Shown here: positions 26,538 to 35,253 of the stretch, in pieces
How the letters are laid out: each line of letters starts with the position of its first letter
Numbering within the stretch: the first letter of the stretch is position 1
DNA from: an uncultured Clostridia bacterium
GTDB taxonomy: Bacteria > Bacillota > Clostridia > Christensenellales > Borkfalkiaceae
Length of the DNA stretch: 49,653 bases
Assembly: GCA_930989535.1 (NCBI GenBank)
Contig: CAKNLK010000018.1
Location: forward strand, 1-49,653
Direction: 5' to 3'
Position numbers and translations under genes: made by a program
Notes under the pieces: generated by a model
Told to the model about the DNA's origin: nothing
The model's input: the letters and a program-made list of their open reading frames with translations, nothing else
Databases searched by the model: none

Positions 26538-27091
26538 TGCGCGAACTCGCACTCAACATCCTCGATATCGCGGAAAACTCCCTTGCGGCGGGTGCAAAGC
26601 TCGTGGAAATCGAGGTATCCGCCGACTTTGCGGCGGATACGATGGCGATTTCCGTGCGCGACGACGGCAAGGGCATGAGCAAGGAAATGCTCGCGACCGT
26701 GTGCGACCCGTTCACGACTACCCGCACCACCCGCAAGGTGGGCATGGGATTGCCGCTTTTTAAGTACTCGGCGGAGAGCGCGGGGGGAAGTTTTCACATC
26801 GAGTCGGAAGAGGGAAAAGGGACTTTTGTGCGCGCGACGTACCGAATCGGGCACGTCGACCGCATGCCGCTCGGCGATTTCGGCGGGGTGGCGCTGCAGC
26901 TGGTGACGATGAACCCGAACACGGATTTCGTAATCTCCGCAAAATGCGGGGAGGGGGAAGGCGTTCTCGACACGCGGCAGGTGCGGGAAATCTTGGGGGA
27001 GGATATACCCTTCGGCGCCCCCGAGGTGCGCGCTTTTTTGAAGGAATACATCAAAGAAAATTTAACGGACATTTTGGGAGGTAGGTTATGA
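26537..27091 (+). CDS. HATPase-domain protein of the hydrogenase operon
   Basis: A 184-residue protein. Its first 110 residues are a GHKL ATPase domain: N box NILDIAENSLAAGA, G1 DDGKGM, G2 GMGLPLF, and a final GKGTFV segment. About 70 C-terminal residues follow that are not part of that domain. No histidine-phosphorylation domain is present. The gene is coupled to both neighbours (TGATG overlap upstream, ATGA overlap downstream). ATPases of this type are a standing but unexplained part of hydABC operons in Clostridia and Thermotogales. Confidence 0.9.
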   Translation: MRELALNILDIAENSLAAGAKLVEIEVSADFAADTMAISVRDDGKGMSKEMLATVCDPFTTTRTTRKVGMGLPLFKYSAESAGGSFHIESEEGKGTFVRATYRIGHVDRMPLGDFGGVALQLVTMNPNTDFVISAKCGEGEGVLDTRQVREILGEDIPFGAPEVRAFLKEYIKENLTDILGGRL

Positions 27092-27453
27092 AGAGTTTGG
27101 AAGAACTCCGTGCGCTGCGCGAAAAGATGAAATCGCAAATCGATAACCGAAGCGTGGCGAGCGCCGACGAAACGGTTATAAAGGTGGGCATGGCGACCTG
27201 CGGCATCGCGGCGGGCGCGCGCCCCGTGTTGGACGCGCTGTTGGATGAGGCGGAAAAGCGGCACCTTCACAACGTGAGCATTTCGCAGACGGGCTGCATC
27301 GGCATGTGCCGCATGGAGCCGATTGTCGAGGTGTTCCGGGACGGGCAGAAGTATACATATGTTCTCATGACGCCCGACAAGGCGCGCAAAGTGATGAACG
27401 ACCACGTCGTCAACGGCAACGTCGTCAAGGAATATTTAATCGGCGAGAATTAA
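27088..27453 (+). CDS. Small thioredoxin-like [2Fe-2S] ferredoxin
   Basis: A 121-residue protein with ligands in GMATCGIAAGA and ISQTGCIGMCRMEP, the four-Cys arrangement of thioredoxin-like [2Fe-2S] ferredoxins. The first 30 residues are a charged helix. It lies between the HATPase and hydB genes, sharing ATGA with the former, and probably carries electrons or assists assembly in the hydrogenase complex. The N-terminal domain of HydB has a similar motif, suggesting common origin. Confidence 0.9.
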   Translation: MKSLEELRALREKMKSQIDNRSVASADETVIKVGMATCGIAAGARPVLDALLDEAEKRHLHNVSISQTGCIGMCRMEPIVEVFRDGQKYTYVLMTPDKARKVMNDHVVNGNVVKEYLIGEN

Positions 27454-27475
27454 GGGCGGAGGAGTTTAAAGTTAC

Positions 27476-29266
27476 ATGTTCAGATCGCACATACTTGTCT
27501 GCGGAGGTACCGGCTGTACTTCCGGCAATTCGATGAAAATTTACGACGCGCTCGTTGCCCGCATCCAAAAGGAGGGGCTGGAAAACGAGGTGCACGTCAC
27601 CAAAACGGGCTGCTTCGGCCTGTGCGCGCTCGGCCCGATTATGATCGTCTACCCCGAGGGCGCTTTCTACTCGCAGGTGAAAGTGGAGGACGTGGACGAA
27701 ATCATCGACGAGCACATCATAAAAGGCCGCATCGTCACCCGCCTGCTTTATAAAGAGACGGTCGCGGACGACGGCTCCATCAAGGCGCTCAACGATACCA
27801 ACTTCTATAAAAAGCAGCACCGCGTGGCTCTCCGGAACTGCGGCGTCATCAACCCCGAAAAAATCGACGAATACATCGCCTACGACGGCTACGAGGCGCT
27901 CGGCAAGGTTCTCACCGAGATGAGCCCGCAGGACGTCATCGACGAAATTTCCCGCTCGGGGCTTCGCGGCCGCGGCGGCGCGGGTTTCCCCACGGGCAGA
28001 AAGTGGCAGTTCGCCAAAAACAGCCCCGGGAACAAAAAATACGTCTGCTGCAACGCCGACGAGGGCGACCCCGGCGCGTTCATGGATCGCTCCATCCTGG
28101 AGGGCGACCCGCACGCGGTTATCGAGGCGATGGCCATCGCGGCGTACGCCATCGGTTCCGACCAGGGCTACATCTACGTCCGCGCGGAGTACCCCATCGC
28201 CGTGCAGCGCCTGACCATCGCCATCAAGCAGGCGCGCGAATACGGGCTTTTGGGCAAGAATATCTTCGGCTCGGGCTTCAATTTCGATTTGGATATCCGC
28301 CTCGGCGCGGGCGCGTTCGTCTGCGGCGAGGAGACGGCGCTGATGACCTCCATTGAAGGCCACCGCGGCGAGCCCCGGCCCCGCCCGCCTTTCCCCGCGG
28401 TCAAGGGGCTGTTCGGCAAGCCGACCATTCTCAACAACGTCGAAACGTATGCGAATATTCCGCAAATTATTTTAAAGGGCGCGGATTGGTTCGCCTCCAT
28501 GGGCACCGAAAAGAGCCGCGGCACCAAGGTGTTCGCGCTCGGCGGCAAGATCCACAACACCGGCCTCGTCGAAATCCCGATGGGCACCACCATGCGCGAG
28601 ATCATCTACGACATCGGCGGCGGCTGCCCCAACGGCAAAAAGTTCAAGGCGGCGCAGACGGGCGGCCCCTCGGGCGGCTGCATCCCCGCGCACCTCATCG
28701 ATACGCCCATCGACTACGACAACCTCATCGCCATCGGCTCGATGATGGGCTCGGGCGGCCTCATCGTCATGGACGAGGACAACTGCATGGTCGACATCGC
28801 CAAGTTCTTCCTCGAATTCACCGTCGACGAGAGCTGCGGCAAGTGCACCGCCTGCCGCATCGGCACCAAGCGCCTGTACGAGATGCTGTGCAAGGTGACC
28901 GACGGCACCGCGACGATGGAGGATTTGGACAAGATGGAGGAGCTTTGCTACTACATCAAGGAAAACTCCCTCTGCGGCCTCGGGCAGACGGCGCCCAACC
29001 CCGTGCTCTCCACCCTGCATTACTTCCGCGACGAGTACGAGGCGCACGTGCGCGACAAACGCTGCCCCGCGGGCGTCTGCAAAAAGCTGCTTCGCTACCA
29101 GATTGTGGCGGACAAGTGCAAGGGCTGCACGCTGTGCGCGCGCAACTGCCCCGTCGGCGCGATCTCCGGCACCGTCAAGGAGCCGCACGTCATCGACCCG
29201 AACAAGTGCATCAAGTGCGGCGTGTGCATGGATAAGTGCAAATTCGGCGCGGTCATCAAGGCATAA
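27476..29266 (+). CDS. hydB: Hydrogenase subunit HydB (NuoF-like flavoprotein)
   Basis: A 596-residue protein with domains in order: an N-terminal thioredoxin-like [2Fe-2S] region (CGGTGCTSGNS, then TGCFGLCALGP), the NuoF core with FMN-binding RGRGGAGFPTG and NADH-linked NADEGDPGAFMDR and GAGAFVCGEETAL, a [4Fe-4S] site in ESCGKCTACRIG with SLCGLG, and two C-terminal ferredoxin clusters (CKGCTLCARNCP and CIKCGVCMDKCK). This is the HydB layout of electron-bifurcating hydrogenases, oxidising NADH and ferredoxin together. GGAGG lies 13 bases before the ATG, a rather long spacing. Confidence 0.95.
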   Translation: MFRSHILVCGGTGCTSGNSMKIYDALVARIQKEGLENEVHVTKTGCFGLCALGPIMIVYPEGAFYSQVKVEDVDEIIDEHIIKGRIVTRLLYKETVADDGSIKALNDTNFYKKQHRVALRNCGVINPEKIDEYIAYDGYEALGKVLTEMSPQDVIDEISRSGLRGRGGAGFPTGRKWQFAKNSPGNKKYVCCNADEGDPGAFMDRSILEGDPHAVIEAMAIAAYAIGSDQGYIYVRAEYPIAVQRLTIAIKQAREYGLLGKNIFGSGFNFDLDIRLGAGAFVCGEETALMTSIEGHRGEPRPRPPFPAVKGLFGKPTILNNVETYANIPQIILKGADWFASMGTEKSRGTKVFALGGKIHNTGLVEIPMGTTMREIIYDIGGGCPNGKKFKAAQTGGPSGGCIPAHLIDTPIDYDNLIAIGSMMGSGGLIVMDEDNCMVDIAKFFLEFTVDESCGKCTACRIGTKRLYEMLCKVTDGTATMEDLDKMEELCYYIKENSLCGLGQTAPNPVLSTLHYFRDEYEAHVRDKRCPAGVCKKLLRYQIVADKCKGCTLCARNCPVGAISGTVKEPHVIDPNKCIKCGVCMDKCKFGAVIKA

Positions 29267-29286
29267 CGGGGAGGAAAGTTCATATT

Positions 29287-31020
29287 ATGGTACATTTGAA
29301 GATAAACAATATTCCCGTAGAGGTCAAGGAGGGGAGCACCATTCTGGAAGCCGCCAAGGTCGCGGGCATCAATATCCCCACCCTCTGCTATCTGAAGGAT
29401 ATCAACGAGATCGGCGCCTGCCGCGTGTGCGTGTGCGAGGTCAAGGGGGCGCGTTCGCTCGTTGCGGCGTGCGTGTATCCCGTCAATGAGGGCATGGAGG
29501 TGTTCACCAACACCGAAAAGGTGCGAAAGAGCCGCAAAACTACGCTGGAACTGCTCCTTTCCGACCACAAGAAGGAGTGCCTCTCCTGCGTCCGCTCCAC
29601 CAATTGCGAACTGCAGAAGCTCTCTTTGGAATACGGCTGCGACGAAAACCGCTTCCAGGGCGAAAAGACGAAGAGCGAGCAGGATATTTCCACGAGCTAC
29701 CTCGTGCGCGACAATGAAAAGTGCATTCTCTGCCGCCGCTGCGTTGCGGTGTGCAGCAAGGTGCAGGACGTCGCCGTCATCGCGCCCGCCCGCCGCGGTT
29801 TTGCGACGCACATCGCGTGCGCGTTCGAGTCGGATTTGGCGGATGCGCCCTGCGTGGCGTGCGGCCAATGCGTGGCGGTCTGCCCCACGGGCGCCCTCCA
29901 CGAGCGCGAGGAAATCGACAACGTGCGCGACGCCATCAACGACCCCGAAAAAGTCGTCGTCGTGGCGGCGGCTCCCGCCGTGCGCGCGGCCATCGGCGAG
30001 GAGTTCGGCTATCCCATCGGCACCAACACCGAGGGCAAAATGTTCACCGCCATGCGCATGCTCGGCTTCGACAAGGTGTTCGACGTGAACTTCGGCGCCG
30101 ACCTCACCATCATGGAGGAGGCGAACGAGCTGCTGCACCGCGTGAAGGAGGGCGGCACGCTGCCCATGTTCACGAGCTGCTCGCCCGGCTGGATCCGCTA
30201 CGTCGAGTATTACTACCCCGAACTCATCCCCAACCTGTCCTCCTGCAAGTCGCCCATGCAGATGTTCGGCGCGACGGTCAAGACCTATTGGGCGCAGAAG
30301 GAGGGGATCGACCCGAAAAATATCTACGTCGTCGGCGTCATGCCCTGCACGGCGAAAAAGTTCGAAAAGACGCGCGAGAACGAGAGTGCGAGCGGCTACC
30401 CCGACGTCGACGCGGTGCTCACCACCCGCGAGCTTGCCAAGATGATTAAGACATCGGGCATCCTCTACAACGAACTGCCCGACGGCACCTTCGATAACCC
30501 GCTCGGCGAATTCACGGGCGCGGGCGTCATCTTCGGCGCGACGGGCGGCGTCATGGAGGCGGCGCTTCGCACCGCGGCGGAGGAGCTCACGGGCAAGCCG
30601 CTGGATAACATCGAGTTCAAGCAGGTGCGCGGCATCAAGGGCATCAAGGAAGCGGAGTACGACTTGAACGGCGTCAAAGTCAAGGTCGCGGTCGCTTCGG
30701 GGCTCACCAACGCCAAACAGCTGTGCGAGAAAATCAAGAAGGGCGAGTGCGACTACACGTTTGTGGAGGTCATGTGCTGCCCGGGCGGCTGCGTCAACGG
30801 CGGCGGCCAGCCCATCCAGAGCGCGTACACCCGCAGGCAGGTCGATTTGCGCTCCAGGCGCGCCAAGGCGCTCTACGACGAGGACAAAAAGGCGGTCATC
30901 CGCAAGAGCCACGAAAACGAGGGCGTACAGCGGCTGTACAAGGAATTCTTCGGCGAACCCGGCTCGCACAAGGCGCACGAAATTCTGCATACATCCTACG
31001 TCGACAGGAAGCATAAATAA
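29287..31020 (+). CDS. hydA: [FeFe]-hydrogenase catalytic subunit HydA
   Basis: A 577-residue protein. The N-terminal [2Fe-2S] domain (TLCYLKDINEIGACRVCVCE) is followed by the His-Cys cluster HKKECLSCVRSTNC, two [4Fe-4S] sites (CILCRRCVAVC and CVACGQCVAVCP), then the H-cluster domain with L1 TSCSPGWIRY, L2 MPCTAKKFE and L3 EVMCCPGGCVNGGGQ, all intact. The small C-terminal domain ends normally. This is a catalytic group A enzyme of the trimeric HydABC type. GGGGAGG precedes the ATG. It closes the operon; a GC-rich hairpin lies nine bases downstream. Confidence 0.97.
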   Translation: MVHLKINNIPVEVKEGSTILEAAKVAGINIPTLCYLKDINEIGACRVCVCEVKGARSLVAACVYPVNEGMEVFTNTEKVRKSRKTTLELLLSDHKKECLSCVRSTNCELQKLSLEYGCDENRFQGEKTKSEQDISTSYLVRDNEKCILCRRCVAVCSKVQDVAVIAPARRGFATHIACAFESDLADAPCVACGQCVAVCPTGALHEREEIDNVRDAINDPEKVVVVAAAPAVRAAIGEEFGYPIGTNTEGKMFTAMRMLGFDKVFDVNFGADLTIMEEANELLHRVKEGGTLPMFTSCSPGWIRYVEYYYPELIPNLSSCKSPMQMFGATVKTYWAQKEGIDPKNIYVVGVMPCTAKKFEKTRENESASGYPDVDAVLTTRELAKMIKTSGILYNELPDGTFDNPLGEFTGAGVIFGATGGVMEAALRTAAEELTGKPLDNIEFKQVRGIKGIKEAEYDLNGVKVKVAVASGLTNAKQLCEKIKKGECDYTFVEVMCCPGGCVNGGGQPIQSAYTRRQVDLRSRRAKALYDEDKKAVIRKSHENEGVQRLYKEFFGEPGSHKAHEILHTSYVDRKHK

Positions 31021-31029
31021 AATGCAAGG

Positions 31030-31060
31030 CTGCGGGCGGCTTCGGCTGCCCGCAGAAATT
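31030..31060 (+). terminator. Probable terminator of the hyd operon
   Basis: CTGCGGGCGGC-ttcg-GCTGCCCGCAG is a UUCG-capped 11-bp stem followed by aaatttt. The rest of the gap to 31255 holds a second hairpin (GGAACAGGC/GCCTGTTCC, about 31197-31221) and no supported gene. Confidence 0.75.
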
Positions 31061-31255
31061 TTACAAAATGCGCCGGGCATTGGCACTGTAAAAATGCGCC
31101 GGGGGCGGTGGTATCGCCATCGCCGCGGCGGCGTTTGTTTCGGCTGTCGGACGGTTGCCGCGGGGCGCAATATTTAAATACGGTATTGAAAATTGGGGAA
31201 CAGGCAGAATCGGCCTGTTCCTTCCAAATTTGCGGGAGCCGCGCAGCAACGAGCC

Positions 31256-31284
31256 TTGACAGATTTGCGGCCGGATGGTATAAT
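31256..31284 (+). promoter_or_regulatory. Promoter of the phosphatase lipoprotein gene
   Basis: Perfect TTGACA and TATAAT with 17-bp spacing, about 100 bp ahead of the ATG. Confidence 0.88.
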
Positions 31285-31382
31285 AAATGCAACATCGTCT
31301 GCGTTTTTTATATTCGCGCGGTGGATTTTTGAAATTTCTGCGGGGGTTACGCACGGCCCTATCGGAGCAAAGGAGGAAACGG

Positions 31383-32684
31383 ATGAAGCGAATCTTTTCC
31401 ATCATTTTGGCAGCGGCATTCTGCCTCTGCCTCGCGGCCTGCGCGCAGGCCGCGAGGGATGACGATTTAACAGACGGCGGCGATACGAGCGGCGGCGTAA
31501 CAGACGGCGGCGGTTCCGGCAATACGGACGGCGGCGGTTCCGGCAATACGGACGGAGGCGGCGATGCTGATTCCGCAATTCAGCTGACCACGGTGTACGG
31601 CGGAAAGAGCGTCGATTTATGCGATCCGTTCCTGCGCGAGTACCTCGAAGAGGAGGATTTTCAGGCGCAGTGCGATTTTCTGCTCGAGCACGAGGGGGAA
31701 GAGTTTGCGTATCAAAACATTTCTTTTGCATGGGAGGGGGACGGGAGCCAAATCTACAGCGTCTGGTTTGCGGACAACGCCGCCTTCGAAGACGCGCTCG
31801 TGGTGGAAACTGCGGAATGTACCCTGTCCGGCGGCCTGTTTCTGCCGGGGGAAACCTATTATTGGAAGGTAATCGGCGATGCGCCGGAGAGCGAATCGGC
31901 GGCGGATTCTTTCGCCGTGCTGGACATGCCTGTGCGCTTCCTCGACATTACGGGCGCGTATAACGTCCGCGATGCCGGCGGCTGGACGACGGAGAGCGGG
32001 CAGCGGGTGCGCTGGGGCATGCTGTACCGCGGCAGCCAGCTGAACGGATACAAAAGCAGGCCCATGCCCGAAGAAGGTATCGTGCAGATGCGCGACGTTC
32101 TCGGCATACGGAGCGAAATCGATTTGCGTATTCCGGATGTGGACGACGCGGGGCAGACGCAGAACTACCTTGACGCCGAAGCACCCTATTTAAAGGCGAC
32201 CATTCACCCGTATACGACGCTGGTGGAAGATTTCGATTCGGACGACGAAAAGTATTCCTATTACGAGCCGAGCGCGGAGGCTATCCGCAATATTTTTGCG
32301 CTGTTGAGCGACGAATCCAATTATCCCGTCTATTATCACTGCAATTCGGGCGCGGACAGGGCGGGTTCGCTCACCTATCTTCTCAACGGGCTTTTGGGCG
32401 TCGGCTATGATGACCTCACGCGGGACTTTGAGATAACCTCTTTTTCCGGGATGGGCAACCGCTGGCGGGGGAGCGCGGAGAGCGGCTTCACCGACGGCAT
32501 CATGAGCGACGGCACGAGCGGCTTTACCTATGTCGCCTGGGGCAAGATGCACGAGCTCTTTATGAAGTATTACGCTACCGACAGCGGGCTTTTGTCGGAC
32601 GCGGTCGAAAATTATCTTTTGAACGTCTGCGAGGTTCCCGCCGAGCACATTCAAAAATTCCGCGAGATTATGCTGGTCGGGTGA
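31383..32684 (+). CDS. Lipoprotein with tyrosine-phosphatase domain
   Basis: A 433-residue protein with signal peptide and lipobox (CLAAC), a Gly/Asp/Thr-rich linker with a repeated SGNTDGGG unit, an Ig- or FN3-like beta region (residues about 65-180), and a C-terminal protein-tyrosine-phosphatase domain of the Y_phosphatase3 type. The active-site loop HCNSGADR occupies residues 319-326 with Cys320 as nucleophile and Arg326. GAYNVRDAGGW and WGMLYRGSQL are the family's N-terminal markers. It is anchored outside the membrane, so its substrate is an exported phosphoprotein, phospholipid or sugar phosphate. AAAGGAGG precedes the ATG. Confidence 0.88.
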   Translation: MKRIFSIILAAAFCLCLAACAQAARDDDLTDGGDTSGGVTDGGGSGNTDGGGSGNTDGGGDADSAIQLTTVYGGKSVDLCDPFLREYLEEEDFQAQCDFLLEHEGEEFAYQNISFAWEGDGSQIYSVWFADNAAFEDALVVETAECTLSGGLFLPGETYYWKVIGDAPESESAADSFAVLDMPVRFLDITGAYNVRDAGGWTTESGQRVRWGMLYRGSQLNGYKSRPMPEEGIVQMRDVLGIRSEIDLRIPDVDDAGQTQNYLDAEAPYLKATIHPYTTLVEDFDSDDEKYSYYEPSAEAIRNIFALLSDESNYPVYYHCNSGADRAGSLTYLLNGLLGVGYDDLTRDFEITSFSGMGNRWRGSAESGFTDGIMSDGTSGFTYVAWGKMHELFMKYYATDSGLLSDAVENYLLNVCEVPAEHIQKFREIMLVG

Positions 32685-32698
32685 ATTTCGGCAACGCA

Positions 32699-32727
32699 TT
32701 GACAGGCGTAAAGCCGTATGCTATAAT
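32699..32727 (+). promoter_or_regulatory. Promoter ahead of the two-hairpin leader
   Basis: Perfect TTGACA and TATAAT, 17-bp spacer. The expected start is at about 32734. Confidence 0.87.
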
Positions 32728-32734
32728 AGAATGC

Positions 32735-32774
32735 AAAAAGGGACGTCCCTTTTTGGTTGCACTGCAACCAAAAA
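32735..32774 (+). promoter_or_regulatory. Leader with two mutually exclusive hairpins
   Basis: AAAAAGGGAC-GTCCCTTTTT (32735-32754) is a perfect 20-bp palindrome. TTTTTGGTTGC (32750-32760) pairs with GCAACCAAAAA (32764-32774). The two share the T run at 32750-32754, so only one can form at a time. They begin at the predicted transcription start. This resembles an attenuator-like switch, but no ligand or leader peptide is identified. Confidence 0.6.
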
Positions 32775-32910
32775 ATCATTGAATGGCAATTCGTACGGAC
32801 TTTCCGGAGGAGAAAAATATGGTCGTATTTTCTTGCCCGCATATGGGGGCTTTTTGGCAAGTTTGCACTTTGAGGTTTACTCGCTATAAAAGGGAAAATG
32901 CTGTTTTGTT

Positions 32911-33465
32911 GTGCAATCGCTCGCGCACCTCTGCGCGGGGCGGCGCGTGCTCATTCTCGCGCCCGGAAAAAGCCTCGTTACCTGCCGCGAAAAAATCGAG
33001 GCGTTTATTCGGGATTGCAACCCCGTTGTATTCGGAGTCAACCATATCCCCATGCCCTGCTACCGCTGCGACAGGGTGTTTGTCAGCAACCTGAAGCGAT
33101 TCAAAAATCTGGACGAAGTGCTCTATAAAATGAAGGATAAATTCGTCTGCACGTCAAACGTTTCGACGGATAAAGATTTGTGCGTGCTCAATTATTCCGG
33201 CTATCTCAACGAAAACGACGCAATTTCCGACAACGCGGGGCTTATGCTCATCAATATCCTCAAAAAGGCGGGCGTCACCGATTTTGCGCTCGCTGGCTAC
33301 GACGGCTTCGACAGCGCGGGGGTAAAAAATTATTACGACGATAAATTGCTCGGCGGCATCGAATACGAAAAGCAGACGGCGATCAACAGCGCTATCGTCG
33401 AATATTTCCGCAAGGCGAAAGAATCGCTGCGCATCGAGTTCGTCACGCCCACGACGTACGAATAG
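32911..33465 (+). pseudogene. C-terminal domain of an aldolase-type carbohydrate enzyme, probably truncated
   Basis: About 184 residues (RRVLILAPGKSLVTCREKIEAF and later NPVVFGVNHIPM, ALAGYDGF) resemble the C-terminal Rossmann-like domain attached to HMGL-type aldolases in surface-polysaccharide clusters; that parent family is a suggestion from memory. The frame is closed upstream by a stop at 32887 and offers only a GTG at 32911 without a ribosome site. The good ribosome site and ATG at 32819 lead into a different frame that ends at 33094. The simplest reading is a frameshifted or 5'-deleted remnant; a stand-alone domain gene starting at GTG is the alternative. Confidence 0.55.
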
Positions 33466-33530
33466 GCGCGGCGGGCGCATATGGGCGGCGTGCGCCGCAA
33501 AAAAATGGAACATTCCTTCGGGTATTTTGG

Positions 33531-33556
33531 AAAACAGGCAGGCATATGCCTGTTTT
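33531..33556. terminator. Terminator-like hairpin before the AAA ATPase gene
   Basis: AAAACAGGCA and TGCCTGTTTT pair around a six-base loop, with A and T tracts on both sides. Confidence 0.75.
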
Positions 33557-33595
33557 CTGTGTTATAATGGGTAAAAGCACAGGGAGGTGCATACA

Positions 33596-34507
33596 ATGGT
33601 GTATCTGGAAAAGTTCGTTTTGCCCGACGGCGAGAAAGAATATGCGCTCGCGCGGAAGAGGATGGCGGAAAACGGCGGGGCGTTCGGCTATCTCGACAAC
33701 GGGTATCCCTGCATGCTCTTTCCGCAGAGGGGGCTTTCCGAGCTCGACTTCGAGCCGATAACCGTCGTCTACGGCGGCAACGGCAGCGGCAAGAGTACGA
33801 TTCTGAACATCATTGCCGAAAAGCTGGGGCTGAAGCGGCTCGCGCCCCACAACGGCGGGGAGCTGTTTGCGCCGTACTGCGCCGCCTGCGAATACCGCAC
33901 GGGCTACGGCGACGAGGGGGAGCCGCTGGAAATCCCCGCGGGCAGCCGCATCGTCACCAGCGACGATATCTTCGAGTATATGCTCGCCGCGCGCACGCGC
34001 AACGAGGAGATTGCGGAGGATACCGCGCGGGGGAGGGAGGACTATGCTTCCCTCAAATACGGCGAAAGCATCCGCTTTACGGGTTGGGAGAATTACGAGA
34101 ATTTCCGCCTGCAGGTGCTGGCGCGCGCCAAGTCGCTCTCCCGCCGCAAATATTTGCAAAAATTCGCGGGCAAGGAGGTGCGCCTGCGCAGCAACGGCGA
34201 AACGGCGCTGGACTTCTTCGCCAAAATGCTGCAAAACGACACGCTGTACCTTTTGGACGAGCCGGAAAACAGCCTTTCGCCGAAAATGCAGTTAAAGCTG
34301 AAAGCGCTCATCGAGGGAAAGGCGCGCTACTGCGGCTGCCAATTTGTCATCGCCACCCATTCGCCCTTTCTGCTCGCGCTGGAGCGCGCCAAAATTTACG
34401 ACCTCGACAGCTCGCCCGTCTGTTTAAAGCGGTGGTGGGAGCTGGAAAACGTGCGCACGTACTTCGATTTTTTGTACTCGAACCGGAAATTGTTCGGCAA
34501 GGAATAG
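33596..34507 (+). CDS. AAA/ABC-type ATPase (AAA_21-like)
   Basis: A 303-residue soluble ATPase with Walker A GGNGSGKST at residues 60-68, a signature-like region before LYLLDEPENSLSPKMQLKLK (Walker B with catalytic Glu) and THSPFLLAL as H-loop. These motifs match single-gene AAA_15/AAA_21 proteins related to SMC/Rad50-type heads, as in the ATPase part of some retron, OLD or stress systems. The middle holds a mostly helical insert of about 110 residues. No nuclease or partner gene is adjacent, so I cannot assign a defence role. GGGAGG precedes the ATG. Confidence 0.82.
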   Translation: MVYLEKFVLPDGEKEYALARKRMAENGGAFGYLDNGYPCMLFPQRGLSELDFEPITVVYGGNGSGKSTILNIIAEKLGLKRLAPHNGGELFAPYCAACEYRTGYGDEGEPLEIPAGSRIVTSDDIFEYMLAARTRNEEIAEDTARGREDYASLKYGESIRFTGWENYENFRLQVLARAKSLSRRKYLQKFAGKEVRLRSNGETALDFFAKMLQNDTLYLLDEPENSLSPKMQLKLKALIEGKARYCGCQFVIATHSPFLLALERAKIYDLDSSPVCLKRWWELENVRTYFDFLYSNRKLFGKE

Positions 34508-34572
34508 GGCGCGGGGTGCGGTTTGATATCCGCCGGCAGTCCTTTTTACGCGGCGCTTTTTTCGGGCGGGCA

Positions 34573-34601
34573 TTGACAAAATGGCTCGCATCGTGTATAA
34601 T
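34573..34601 (+). promoter_or_regulatory. Promoter of the first zinc-ribbon membrane gene
   Basis: Perfect TTGACA and TATAAT with a 17-bp spacer, 80 bp before the ATG. Confidence 0.88.
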
Positions 34602-34680
34602 GAAATCGGAAAGAGGAGTGCCGTGCGTTTTGCAAGTCTGCAAACGCGGGCGCAGTTTTTTAGTAAAGGGGAGAAATGAA

Positions 34681-35175
34681 ATGAGTTATTGCATTCGCTG
34701 CGGAAGGCAGACGGAGAACGAAGATTGTATCTGCGACGGTTGCCGCGCAAGGCAGCCCGCCGCGGAGAGCGCGGCCGGCGTGCCCGTGCGGGGCGGTGTG
34801 CCGCCGGCGGCAAGCGAAACATTGCCGTTCAGCCGCGCGGCAAAACTGGGCTTGATTTTTTCGCTCGTTGCGGCAGGATTGCTTATTTGGGTTGTGTTGC
34901 TCTTTACTATTGGATGGGATGCGGCTGAGGTAAGTACCGGCGCCAATGACGATGCGGGTGGCTTTATTCTGTTCCTTTCGGTGGTGTTTGTGTTCGGAAT
35001 AGTGAGCTTTCTCCCGATGGTCGCTTCGTGTGTGCTTGCGGCGCTGGGAGTCGTGTTTTCGGCTGTCGCCGTGGCGCGGCGGAAGAGTTTCCGCGGATGG
35101 GAAATGGCCGTTGCGGGGCTTATAATCAGCGCCGCGGTGCTGTTGCTCGTGATTTTTGCGGCCGCAATCGGATAG
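34681..35175 (+). CDS. Zinc-ribbon DUF4190-like membrane protein, copy 1
   Basis: A 164-residue protein beginning MSYCIRCGRQTENED, with CxxC followed by CDGC forming a zinc ribbon in the first 22 residues, a short Pro/Ala-rich linker, then three membrane segments ending in VAVARRKSFRGWEMAVAGLIIS, the DUF4190 pattern. Function unknown. It is followed 78 bp later by a paralogue that shares nearly the same first 27 residues. Confidence 0.8.
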   Translation: MSYCIRCGRQTENEDCICDGCRARQPAAESAAGVPVRGGVPPAASETLPFSRAAKLGLIFSLVAAGLLIWVVLLFTIGWDAAEVSTGANDDAGGFILFLSVVFVFGIVSFLPMVASCVLAALGVVFSAVAVARRKSFRGWEMAVAGLIISAAVLLLVIFAAAIG

Positions 35176-35253
35176 AGCCGCCGTACAATTTTGTCAAATT
35201 GCCCGCTTGCGGCGTTTCGCCGCGGAGCGGGTTTTAGTGGGAGGAGAATAAAA

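Noticed and set aside
29095-31170. A 691-residue open frame on the minus strand
   Set aside because: It is antisense to hydA, whose cluster motifs are unmistakable.
33596-34507. AAA ATPase as part of an anti-phage system
   Set aside because: No nuclease, reverse transcriptase or other partner gene lies next to it, so a defence role would be speculation.
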